Positions 35,286-47,400 of a stretch of DNA of 64,000 nucleotides are shown piece after piece. The DNA is from Galbula dea (Eukaryota > Chordata > Aves > Piciformes > Galbulidae): the NCBI GenBank assembly GCA_013399015.1, contig VWZX01010896.1, positions 1 through 64,000 of the forward strand, given 5' to 3'. Made by a program: the position numbers and the translations under genes. Below the pieces are notes generated by a model. It was not told where the DNA came from. It did no database searches and saw nothing but the letters and a program-made list of their open reading frames with translations. Numbering within the stretch: the stretch's first letter is position 1; each line of letters opens with the position of its first letter.

Positions 35286-38198
35286 CTCTAGACAGTGAGA
35301 GCAGGACTGGAACTGTACCCTAAAAGCCTCATCTTCTCACCCCATGGTGCATGGTTGAACAGTTTTAAATGGAGTTAATTGCTCTCATTTGAAATACAGT
35401 CACATTGAAAGGGGCAGAGGAATCCTAATCCTCAGTGTGTTTTGTGAGCTACCCTACACTCCTGCCACCTCGAAGGGGATGCTCTTGAGTCCTCTGGTTG
35501 TGCAGTGCAAGGGTTAAAGGGAGGTAAAAAACTGCCTTTTGGGTAGTTTCCAAGCCTCAGTGCCCAGGACAGGGCTGAAAAGGATGTTTCCACAGGCTTT
35601 ACCCTTGATTCTCTACAGCAGACAGTCTGTTGGACTTTTATACGGTAGGAGTAGGTTCACACTTCCTAGGATAGCCAGAGTCAATGCTTAAAGCCTGCAG
35701 AGCTGGAAGGCAGCCACCCAACAGTGAGTTTATAATGCCCCTTGCAGCACAGAGGAACTGCAGCCCCTGCCTCAGGAACGGGAGAGACTTTCTCTGCTAC
35801 TCCATCCCCAAAAAGCTTCCTGGCTTGGCTGCAGAGAGAGAGGGAGGAAGGAAATGTAGGTTGTGCATCAGTCAGTTTTCAGGGAGCTCATCCAAGAGGA
35901 GATCTGGAAGGTGATTCAATGCAGAGTAGGATTTGAGCATTGCCAGTGCTCAGGGGTGCTGCTGGGCTTGTGCCTGAGCTGCTCTCCCTCAGGGCTGAAA
36001 GGGAGGCAGGTCTGGCACCAGCACATCTGTGCTTTTCTGGCTCTGCAAGAAGCTCACTCTAAATACAAAAGGAAAAACAAAGGAAAGCCTCCTTATCCTC
36101 CCGTGAGCTAACTGCCAGCTCTCAGCAGCACTCCTGGTGGTCAGGTGCCCACCTCACCCTCTGGGGCTGCTCCCTCCCCACACACACGTAGGAATTTCCA
36201 GCCCACCTGCCCTCTGTGGCAAGGTCTCTCTTTAACTCTCAGCACTGTAAACACTCCCACTTTAATGGGCAGAATATCTCCCCAGCAGCTGCTCTGCTCC
36301 TCAGCAGCAGCCACGCTTGGGCAGAGGTCAGTGCCTATCTGCAGAGGAAGGGGAGGAATGCAGAGTTTATCCCAAAGGAAGATGCACTTGCCCTGATCCC
36401 AGAGACTCCTGAGCCTCAGCCAAGCCTTTCCACGTCACTGCACTCAGCTGAGAGCTGGGGAGGGATCAGTTGTCTCTTCACACTTTTGATCTCTGCAGAA
36501 AGGAGTGTCTGGCATTTCCAGCCCAGATGTTCACCACGTTTCTGCTAGAGCCAGTGGAGAAGTTTCTCCCTAACTGACTCCTGAGCTTCATGCCCAGATT
36601 AGGAATCAGCTCCTTCTAAAGGTGAGGAACAACACAAACAGCAAGGCAGCTCTGCCAAGGTCACCTGAAAGCACAGGATCAACTGCTCAACTAAGGAGTC
36701 TGGGCTCAGTTTTAAGGCTAGACAAGCCCCATCCAGAGCAAGGCTGATAGCAGCAAGTCCTACATACCCAGTATTGGCTTCTATTCTCTTTTCCTGCTCC
36801 CATCTCCCCTTTTCCCACCCAGTTTCCTCTGTTTCCCTTTCCCTCCCCAGTTCATTTTCCTTTGCAGGCTCTGCCAAGCAGGTCTGCAGCCTGCCTTGAG
36901 CTGAGCCTTTGTATCACCAAAGCCAAGTCCTCAGTGGCAGGGATCCAGTGATGTTTCTTATCTTCAGCATCCTCAGCACAGAGGCACCTGTTTGCTCCTA
37001 GACATCTTGCCTGGAAACTCCTGCAGATCTCTGTGGCTTTCCCCTTTCTGTTCCCACCAGGGCTCCAGGCTGAGGCTCTGTGGGTTTGTTCCCCCTTCCC
37101 CACAGGAATGAGGAGTGAAAGGTCTTCTTGCAGAGTCCTGTTGTTTTCTTTCCTACACCAAAAGCTTCAGCTGTGTCCTGGTGCTGCTGGAAGGGCAGCT
37201 CACTGGCAGGGGGAGAACAACCAGAGAAGTTTACAAACAACCACCTGCAGAGGAGACCTTGGGGTCCAGTTAGTCTTTCCACTGGTGGCAGCAAATGGGA
37301 GAGACCCAGCACCATCACTGGCTGCAAACACAGCTTCCCACCAAGGTGGCTGAGGAAATCCTGATCTCCCTTGAGGAAATGATGAAAAACAAAAGCAGAG
37401 GTGGAAAATAAACCTAGATCTGATATTCTGTGGTATCTGTCCACCAGGGAAAATGCAGAAGCCTCATTTTCTGTGCTGGGTAGGGTTGCTGATGGATTTT
37501 AAGTACATGAGGATTTAAAGTAACCGAAAACCCACCTAACAGAGGAGGGTTCTGTGGTGCTGTGATTTTATAGCTGGGTGAGTCTGGCACAGCACAGCTG
37601 GTGATGCTGGAGAAGACCTCTTCTCAGTGGACCCAGTGGGCTGTGCTGTCTGGGCTTCTCCTGCTCTATAAGAGCAATAACCAGCTCTGTGTCACAACAT
37701 CTCAGTCGTGGTGCCAACAGCATTTGCAGCCCAGCTGCAGTGTGTGACAGGCTGAGCCACCCTGGACCTTGGGGCTTTTCTTCCTCCCCAGATCCAGGAT
37801 TTGTGGACTTTTTGTTCCACTCAGAAGCACTGTGGATGTCTCCAGCCAGGAGCCAGCCTGCTGGCAGGGGGAATGCTGGCTGATTTAGTCTTGTAAGGGC
37901 AGAATGTGTCCTGAACCCAAGCTCCTCAGGGCCAGATGGAGCAGCAAGGTAAGAGGTAACTTGAGCAGCTGGAAGAGGAGTTGAAAAGAACACACCAAAA
38001 AAAGGCAAAGGATATTTCTGTAATTTGCTGCTTCAGAGCACACAGCAGCCTCCAACTCCTGGGCTCCTTCCTCTGAACCAGCCTGCAGTCAGCAGCAGAA
38101 GACCCAAGGGAACAGGTCTGTGGCTCTGAACCTGCCTTCCAGTGCCTCTGCATTCATGCAGCTGCATTTGATGTCTGTGCACAGCTGGGTGTCTTCTC

Positions 38199-38409
38199 CT
38201 AGTTGGTTGTAGCATCAGTTTTGGGTGTGGATTTAGCTAATCTTTTAATCTCCTCCTCAAGCATCTTGTTTTTCTTCTCCATGTCCCCCCGGGAGCGCTC
38301 TGTGTCCATCAGCTTCAGCTCCAGTTCCTCAGACTTCTTCTTCTCCCTCTCCAGGTCCTGGTTCAGCCTCACCACTTTGGCCCAGACTTCATAGTTCTCC
38401 TTCTCGAGA
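38199..38409 (-). CDS. ARHGAP25: ARHGAP25 coding exon 11 and stop
   Basis: Starts after CTTTGCAG, ends TAG at 38201-38199. Encodes the coiled coil LEKENYEVWAKVVRLNQDLE, REKKKSEELELKL and MLEEEIKRLAK. Confidence 0.95.
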
Positions 38410-41400
38410 CTGCAAAGAGAAGCAGACAGGATTGAGCTGGAAGAGTGCTGGGAAGTCACCATTTGGCTCTTAAGGCTAAGAGCCTCTGTCAGGTAAATCA
38501 CACGGAGGTGCTGATCCCCTGACCCCCAGTGGCCACATCACACAATCCATGGGTTAGTAGTGACCTGGCAGTGCTGGTTCATGGTTGGACTCTATCATCT
38601 TTAAGGTCTCTTCCAACCTAAACCATTCTGTGATTCCAATACAGATGATATATCATAATATGACAACAATGTGTGAAGTGAGATAACACTGATGGTTAGA
38701 ACTGAGTGGAATAATGCTCCTGCTGAATTCTGGAGCCTATGATGTGGTGGTTGTAGTAATGCAGTGATGCTGTAGTCACAACAAGAGCTCTGGCAGTGTA
38801 ATTATTGCAGGAACATTACAGGGATGTCATGAGAACAATGTCATGAGTGCAAACACTGCCGTGACAGACCATGAGGCACTGCCATGGAGTGCAGCACGTG
38901 AGCACTGGCTGTTCCTGCATGTTATCGGTGCTCACTGCTCTGGGATCCTGGTCCATGAATCTCTGCAGTAGTGGTGCTGTAACAGGATGTGCTGAAGGCT
39001 TCCCCCTCTGCAGCACGTTACCTTTTAATCTGCTCCTCGTAGTCACGTTTCTGCAGCTCCATTTCTTTCTCCAGCTTCAGGATCACGTTTTGCAGGAGCT
39101 CTCTGCTCTCCTCATCAGGCTTGGAGACCTCAGCAGGGCTGCTGGTGGGACTGGCTGCTTCCTTAGGCTGATGGCTGGGGCTGGGGCTGGGGCTGGGGCA
39201 GGGTNAAGGTCGGGACATGCTCCTGGGTGGAAGCCCGGTGAAGGTCGAGCAGCTTGAAAAGATCATGAGACAACGTTCTCTTATGGCCCTCAGGGACCAT
39301 GCTGCTCCCAGGGGAGCTTCTCCCAGAGTCCCTTTTGTCACTGCTCCCTTTCTCCCCCAGAGAAGCAGCTGCCAGGAAAGTTTTCCTGTTAGGTAAGGTC
39401 TGAGTTCTTTTCCTTGACTGCATTTTCCACATTCCCAGGGGATCCCTGGACTCGTTGTCTTCTCTGGCTGCTCTTGAGCTCGCAGCTGCCCCGGGGTCAG
39501 CTCTCTGTAAAACAGACAGCTGGCATTAGGACAGCCCTGTCCTGCACTGGCAGCAGAGGCAGGCTGCAGAGGCTGCTGTGGCTGCAGGAGCTGCCCAGGG
39601 CAGATCTCAGATGCCCACAGGAATGGCCATGACCTTTCCACAGAGACTGATTGGGGGTTGCACCGTGTTTCCCATGACAAAGAACTTCTGGCAGAGATTC
39701 TTTCATCCTTCCTGAGAAAAGCCTCTGATCCTCTATGGTTTCACCTCCCCAGCAGCAACTGGAAAGGTTTCATCTATTCTGCCTTTTAGCTAAGAAGCTT
39801 TAGGAGTTTTCATTTCCCCCAAAACAGCAGATTTTCCACAGGGAAGTGGAAAGTTTATCTACATTGTTTTCCTGAGGTAGATATTCCAGGGCTGACAGTT
39901 ACAGCTCTTTACCCTATGAATAGCAAGCTCTGAGTGGCTCACTGACCTGTTGGATCCCAGCAGAATTAATCCCCAGTTATTAAAAGCCTGGGTTATGGTT
40001 TCTCTGAGGATCTGGCCTTACCATTTGCCTTTGGATCAAGCTCTCTGCCCTGGGCACTGCAGGGTCCTCTGCAGCCCCCCAGCCCACGGAGCTGCGTGGG
40101 ATTGGAGCTCTCTTGTCATTTTGGGGGGCAGGTGGGGAGGGTGGCACATCCTTGGATGGGGGAAAGAGGTCTGCATGGTCACTTATCATCACAGTCATCA
40201 CCTTCTGGATCTGTGGGGTGCCTGGAAGAAATGAGATGTGTCAGCTGCTTCAAGACCTTGCTGTATTTCCTTTGACTAGCAGCCCAGGCACGTGTCTGGT
40301 TATCTCCAGGGGTCTGCCATGGAAGGATTTTGATTTCAAGACTGTGGGTGCAACTACTTCAGCTTAGTGCTCCTAGGCCAATTGTTCCAGGAGTCCCTTT
40401 TACCTCTCATAATAATTGCAGGATCCTCTATCTGGGGTCTGATGAGGTTCACTCCAATCACTGTTGCCAGGTTGTCCACGCTCATCTTGTTGACAGCAGA
40501 GTTCAACTGTATTTCATGTAGAAACCTGCCAGAATGCAAGGGCAAGTGTTTCAAGTCAGAGAAGGAAGGCTGCAAAGAGCCTTGCACACCCACTGCTAGA
40601 AAACCCTGATTCATCCATCCAGCTATTCCTCTAGTCCCAAGGACAGAAACACAACTGCCTTCTGGGCACTGGAGCTGGCTCTTGGTGGTGCCAGCAGAGA
40701 AGCCACTGTGTGCTGAGCTGCTCTCCTGCCATCACACCAAAAGGGAAGGGAAGCCTCTGAGCAGAGAAGAAGCACCTGGGCTGGGGGAAACCTGACAGCA
40801 CAAGGCTTTGTCTAGAGAAACTACACTTGATTCTAATCCTCAGGGATTTGTACATGGATTTTAGGGGAGGCTTCTGTGCTCAGACATTGTCAGGATATCT
40901 CCATGGCTGAGGTTCTCCCTTTACAACAGTCAGGATCTGGTGCTGTGAGGGGAATGAAAACATGGCTTAAGGAGGTGCCAGCATCAGCCTTTGGGATGAT
41001 ATTTCTACTCACCAACTCCAAAGCAGAGCTGTTTGCACCTTGTGCAGAGGACTGACCTGCAGATATAGCTGAGGAGGTTGTAGTTGTCTCTGGGAAGGAG
41101 GGACAGTTGCTTCATGAGGTCCTGATGGCCCTAAATGCAAGTCAAGAAACAGCTCTAGAAAGATTCACTCCAGAATGGTCTCCAGAGGTCCCTTCCCACC
41201 CTCACCATGCTGGATTTGGGGATTCTGTGATCTTTACCTTTCTCTCATCCACATCCAGCTCCTGGCCACACAGCAGGAAATCCTCATACTGCATCCAGGG
41301 CACAACAGGCTCAGGGAGCTCCCGCAGGTAGAGTTTGAACAGAGAGGCCACAGTGTGCACATCTGTGTCCCTGCAAGGTGCAGAGAGCTGCTCAGGTGAA

Positions 41401-44400
41401 ACTGGCACCCAGCTGGTGAGCAGCAGACCCTGCCCCACTCCAGGAGCATGAGCTGTGTGGAGAGGCAGGAGATGGATTGAGAGTGAGGCCAAAGCAAGCT
41501 GAGGGGAATCCACAGGGCGCCTCAAGCCAGGGAATGGCTTCAAGGGGCAAGAAAATCATTGCTTGGTGGAGATTTCCCCACAGAGGGGGTACCAGATCCC
41601 TCGTGTTCATAGCCAGGCTGAGCCTCCCCAACCTAGGTTTGACTCCTGAGGGTCTCCATGCAGCTCTTGCCTGGTGCTCACGTCTGGCTCGTGCTCCTTG
41701 CTCTGCCTGGAGCTGGCAAAGCTTCCCTGGGGTTTCTAACAGTCACAGCAATTACTGAAGAGCTTCTGCCGGGCCAGATGTTTGCAGCTTTGCATTCCAT
41801 ATAGTTTACATTATGTCCAAAGGACACTGTCAAGATGCTAAGCCTCTAATTTGACCTACACCTTGAAGTGGCTAAACTATTCTAAAGTTCTAGCAGAAAT
41901 CCCCCAGGTCATTTATTTTTAGGACTGGTTGCAGTGTTTAAAAGGCTACTAACAAAGGCACATAACCATGGCAGGTTTTTTTCCAGGGCTGTATTTCTGT
42001 AGGGCCTACCAAAACACACCATCAGGAGGCTTTGGACCCTCCCCACCCCATCCTGCCATGCTCCTGTGTGCCTGTGCAAACCCTAACAGGCACTGAAGGT
42101 CAGCCCAGCATCCTGCAGCATTCAGCTTGCTGGAAACCCCACTCCTGGGCTCTCGGGGGGGGTTAGGCTGCTTCTCCCCAGATTTGGGGGTCTCTGAGAG
42201 CCAGCTGAGAGGGAGACATGGGATTACCTGTCAAAGGATGGCCTTTCCCCAGCATCAAAGGCGTCCCTGAGCTGCCTCACCAGGTTGTCCTGGCCGGGCA
42301 GGCGGAAGATGCCCTCCTCGCTCAGCCCGTGCTCCCGGATGAACTCAGCACACTTCTGCACCAGGATGGGCACCTGGTGCTGCCCAAACCTCTGCTCATA
42401 GGCCATGGTGTCTGCCAGGCGCTGGCCAAACACCGCTGGGGGAAGGACAGAGAGGTTAGAGGAGCCCAGAAGCCTTGCTGAAGCAAAGTGCCTCAGCTGC
42501 AGACACGACAGCAGCAGCCCTGCTTCTCTGAGAGCATGGCAGCTGCAGCTCTGCAGGCTGGGGGAAAGGAGAACTTCTTCCAAAGGATAACAGTGAAGTG
42601 AAAGCTTCTCCCTCTTCCAAATAATTAACACTTCTCAAAATGATTGAAAACAAGCAGGGAGCCTTGGGTCTTTTTTTGGAGCAGGGTGCTGATAGAGAGG
42701 GAGACAGGAACAGCAGAAAACTGATGTGAGGATGCAGGGAGAGAAGACAAGATAGACAGAGCTGAAGGCTAGAGAAAGCACAGGAGACCACCAAGAAATA
42801 AGGAAAGCAGCCTTGCAGAGATTTGGAGCTGGAAGTCTTGCTGATTTTGTTACTTCTCCTCCCCCTCCCCTCTCCTCTCGCCCTCCAGGAGCTCCCCTGT
42901 CAAAGAGGAGCAGTATTTGGCAGCCTGTGGCACATTTCCTTCAGAGCAATGGCTTTTTCCTCCTGAACATGCAGCAAAAGAGCTCAAAGGTGGGAAGGCA
43001 GCAGCCTGTGTCCCAGCTCTTCCTCCTTGGGAGCTGGGGCCTGGTAAGAACAGACAAATCCCAACTCAAAACAGCTCTGGGATATCAATGGTGAAGGGTC
43101 CTATGGTCTTCTATCATATGTTTTGCCCCAGCAGTGCCTGTGATATGTTCACTTCATGCTCTGAAGGCTGAAATGATTCCTGTGCATCTTCCAGACCAGG
43201 AAAATCCAAGTAAACGCTCTCAGCTGAAACCGCAAGTCTTCAGCCCCTGCCTGATCCTGAGCTTTGCACTTACGACTTTCTTGCCCTTTGAAATAATGGC
43301 TGTAAACCTGCCATTGTGCACAGGGAAAGCAAAGAGAGTTGGGGCTGCTTTTTGTGAGGTTCTCTTTCACTCTCTGAGGCTTTGGCAGCTGGAAATGAAT
43401 TGCTTATTTAACTGCAGGCTAGCACATTTGTTAATGTGGGGATCCCTCCCCAGGGCTCACATGATGCAGCTCTGCAGGTTTCCCCTCTGGTGGCAAATTT
43501 GCAGTGTGCTCCTTCCTGATGGATTATCTTTTATACTTCCCTGACCACAACTTTGCAATGGCATAAATCCATGCCCAAGGAGGCTGGAAGCAAGGATCCT
43601 GCTGCCTCAAGCCTTGCCTATGCGTGAGGGGGGCACTGCGTGGCCCGAGGCAGGAGACAGAAGATGGAGCAGGAAGGCTGGGGCTGAGCAAGGCAAGCTG
43701 GAAGAAAAGGAAAGCAAGGAAAAGGGCAGCTGGAAGGTAAAGCTTTTCAGTGCTTTGTCCCTGAACATGAGCAGCTGTCAAGAACGAGGTTTTCAGGGGT
43801 CAATAAGTCAAAGAGGAAGTTTGTGAAACAGGTTGAAGCCAGCCCAGAGATTTCAGTCATGCTTAGCTGCCATGTCCTTAGGGATGTCTGCCCAGGTTTG
43901 CAGCAGAGCCAGGGTGACAGGGTCTGGGCTAGGAGAAGGTTTCTAAGGTCTTACAAGTTCTGGTCCCATCACATCTCTGCCTTCCAGTTTCAAGGACTTA
44001 GGAGCCCAGCTTTGAAATCCTCACACAGAAGTACTGCAGACCAGCAGGGGGGTAGGAAATCACCTCTCCAAGAGCTGTCCCTGCTCCCCTTTACCTCCTG
44101 AGGCTGACCCCAGCACTCTCCGGATGGATTTAACCCATTCCTCCATCTCCGACTGGGAGTTAGCCATGAGCACGCAGCTGTCCTGCCCTGCCCGGCTCTG
44201 GTCTCCAGAGACCCCTGCAAGAAAACAGTTGGGCATCATTTATAGAGAGGGTTGGAGGAGAAAAGACACATTCTTGCTGGTTTGTTTGCTAAGTGCTTTT
44301 GGCTCCAGATTTCCCCACTGGTGTCTCTTTGGCTGCTTCATGTCCCAGCCTCCTACCCTTCAGCCTTGCTGAAGGTCTGCGAGAAAGGAACAGAAACTGC

Positions 44401-47400
44401 TTAACGTTGCAGCTGGGCAAGGCTTGCAGGCACGGGACACAGCCCCCTCCAGCCCTGAAGTGTGGATAGTGAAAGCAAGAGGTTAGTTTTGATGTGCTGC
44501 TCAGTGCTGTGGGGACCTGGAGGAGAAGTGGGAGCAAGAGGACTGGCCAAAGGTCTTGCCCCTCTGGTTCTGGGTGAAGAGTCCAGCCTGAAAGCGTGCA
44601 ACAACCAGGAGTGAAGCATCCTCACCTGGGATGATCTCAAAGATAAATTTCCCTCCTTCCTCTGGGCTGCTGACCACCTCCTTGATGGTGCTTCCCTGGA
44701 GAGACAGGCAGCCCTAGGATAAAGCAGAGCAGGAGCTGCAGATCCCTGTGTCCCATCTCTGCGAGGCTGACACTGCTGTGTGGCAGCACTGAGGAGCAAA
44801 GTCCCTTGCAAACAGGTTGCAGGAGCTGGTGGCCTCTCTCCATAAATCTATGCTAAAGATGACTTCTTAAACAGTAAGGGACACTTCCCAGGTGCCAGTT
44901 TTCCTGATGAAGTGACTCCCAGAATAAGAAAACTGGTTGTTTTGCTCTTTCCTTTTTTTTCCTCCTTCCTCATGTTCTTTTAACCAACATTGGGAGTGGA
45001 AGAAGAAAGTACAAAGGAGAAGGGGCTTGGCAGAACACCCCAGCAGGAGAACTCTTCCTTCAAGACAGCACACTAAAAGCCAAAAAAAACCAGCCCCAAA
45101 TTTTGCAGGAGAGGAGTAGGGAAAAAGAAGAAAAGGGAGGGGAAATAAGAAAGCAGAGTGGACCCCAGCCATTTCCCCTGGACCTTCCTGTCCCCAACTG
45201 CCGTGCAGATGTGGGCAGCTCGGTCCCTGCTGGAGGGGGTGGGTGAGGGCTGAGCATGTGAGTCAGCACCCGAGGCCTCCCAGGGCAGGAAATTTGGCTG
45301 CACCACACAGATGAAGTTTCTCAGCGATTTCAGGCTCCTCTGAGCAGGGAGAACAACAGCACTCCCACAGCATGAAGTGCAGCCGAGGCAAGCAGAATCC
45401 TTGATGGGATCAGAGAGGCTAGAAATGACCCAGGATGGTACACCAGGGTCATGAGGAGAGCTGCCAAAATTGCCATCTCCTGTGGCAAGAGGTCCTAAGG
45501 AAGCAGCTGCTCTTTGCTGTCATCTGTCCAGCCCACAGCCCTGCCTCGAGGTCTGTCTTGGGCAGATCTTCACCCCCAGGCTCTGCTGAAAGTCCTGCTT
45601 GGTTTTCCCTCAAAGCATCCTGTATGGTGCCCTTCCCACCAAGGGCATGGCTGAAACCTCTCTCAGAGCTCCTGTCACCTGGTGCACCCACTGCTGCATC
45701 TGCCATCACAAAAATGGTGATGTACCAAGCTCTTCTTCTCCCAGCCTCCTCCTGCTGTCCTGGAGAATGGCAGCAACTTACTAGTTGTTTTATTTCCAGC
45801 ACCACAGTGCTTGGACACAGAGGGACCAAGCCCCCCAGGGAGGGCTTGCAGGCACTTAAGGAATGGAAGTGCACAGCTGAAGCTCCTGGTGAGCATGTCT
45901 CATGGAGTCATAAAACAGTTCAGGTTGAGAAAGACCTTTAAGATCATGGAGTCCAACCATGAACTAGCATTCCCAGGTCACCACTGCACCATGGCCTCAG
46001 CACCACATCTCCAGGGCTTTGAAACCCCTCCAGGGATGGTGACTCCACCACTGCCCTAGGCAGCCTGGGCCAGGGCTTCCAACCCTCTTGGGGAAGGAAT
46101 TGTTCCTCATGTCCAGCCTAAACCTCTCCTGGTGCAACTTGTGGCTGCTCCTTCTTGTCCTATCACCTCATCTCTGTTACTGCCCAGAGACAGAAAACTC
46201 CTTTAATTCCCTCCTCTCAGACCCACTTCTGAAGCAGCAGAACTGCAAGAAGGGGGAGGCTGAGGAGCAGCAAAGCCCAGGGGCCTCATCCTACCTGTGG
46301 TTTGGCATCATCCTCATCCTTGTAGTAGTAAAGGTGTTGTCCCCTCAGCACGAAGTAGCGGTGCTGCCAGTTCTTGACGATGGAGCGCTGCTTCTTCAGC
46401 CAGCCGATCTTCAGCGGCCGCTCCAGGGGGCAGGGGGAGCCTGGGCGGCCGCCGGCTGCCTCCCCGCTCATCACGCTCTTGGAGCGGGCTGCAAGGGAGG
46501 AGAAGGGCAGGGTAGGGTGGTGGGGACACGGGGACCAGCTGCTAGCTGCCCCCAGGGCCAAGTCAGGCTACAGCAGCCCGGAGTGCCTGTGCCCCTCTGG
46601 AGGAGCTGGCTCAGTGCTCAAAGGAAGCGGCAGCAGTAGCTGTCAGCCTGAGCTTCCTTTTTCTTGCGGGGGAGTCACTGTCTTGCAAGTGAAAAGACAA
46701 TCATTAGGGGGTTTTGGTGGTGGTGGTGGTGGTGTTTTTCTCAACGTGAATGTGGTTTCTTTCAGGCCCACCCCCAGCAGCCTGCAGCAGCCACAGCAGA
46801 GTGACCCAAGCTGGTGTGGAAGCTGCAGGTTTGCTCTGGGAAAGCATTGCTGATGTTCCCAAGGGAGCAGCTCTCACACAGTGGCAGTGGAAAGTCTCTG
46901 AGGTGGGGAGCAGTGCAGGGTGGATTTACCAGCTGAGCAGAGCAGAGTGCCCTTGTCTCCTCTCTGGGTCCCATTGGTGCCACCGAGCTGTGCCAGGGAC
47001 ATGGTGGCCCTGTGGCATCTCTAAGTGCTTCTGTGACAGTAAATGCCCTGGGAGAAATTGTTTCCAGAAGGGATTTTTGCCTCTGGAGCAGGCACTGCAG
47101 GAGCCCAGTGCCAGCCCAGCTGGGCAAGGTTGGGATTTATGGTCCCAGGGCAAAACCAATGACCTGACTCCAGGGGAATTCAGCTTCACTGGTCTCTGCA
47201 CATGGTGATTTCCTGAGGTCTTACATCTCCCCTGCTAAAAAGGAGCTGGTGGCACCTGGCTGGGTCCTGTGGGTGCAGGATTAGGGTCCCCGCTCCTCCT
47301 TGCTGCTCCCTCAGGGCAGGAAAGAGCCCCCAAGAGCACACGTGGTGCCCTCTGAAGCATTTCCTGTGGTAACTGCCTCTGAAGCTGAAGATTTCCTCCC

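Larger units (their letters stand above)
26051..38198. other. BMP10-ARHGAP25 intergenic region
   Basis: About 12 kb between convergent genes. No exon was recognised. Three CR1 fragments (26244, 32286, 33707) and one regulatory-looking cluster (31965-32008) are listed separately. An AATAAA on the minus strand at 35280-35285 is a possible distal ARHGAP25 poly(A) signal. A 20-bp unit, AGGACAGGGCCAGGGCTCCC and its near copy, repeats at 34743-34782. Confidence 0.5.
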
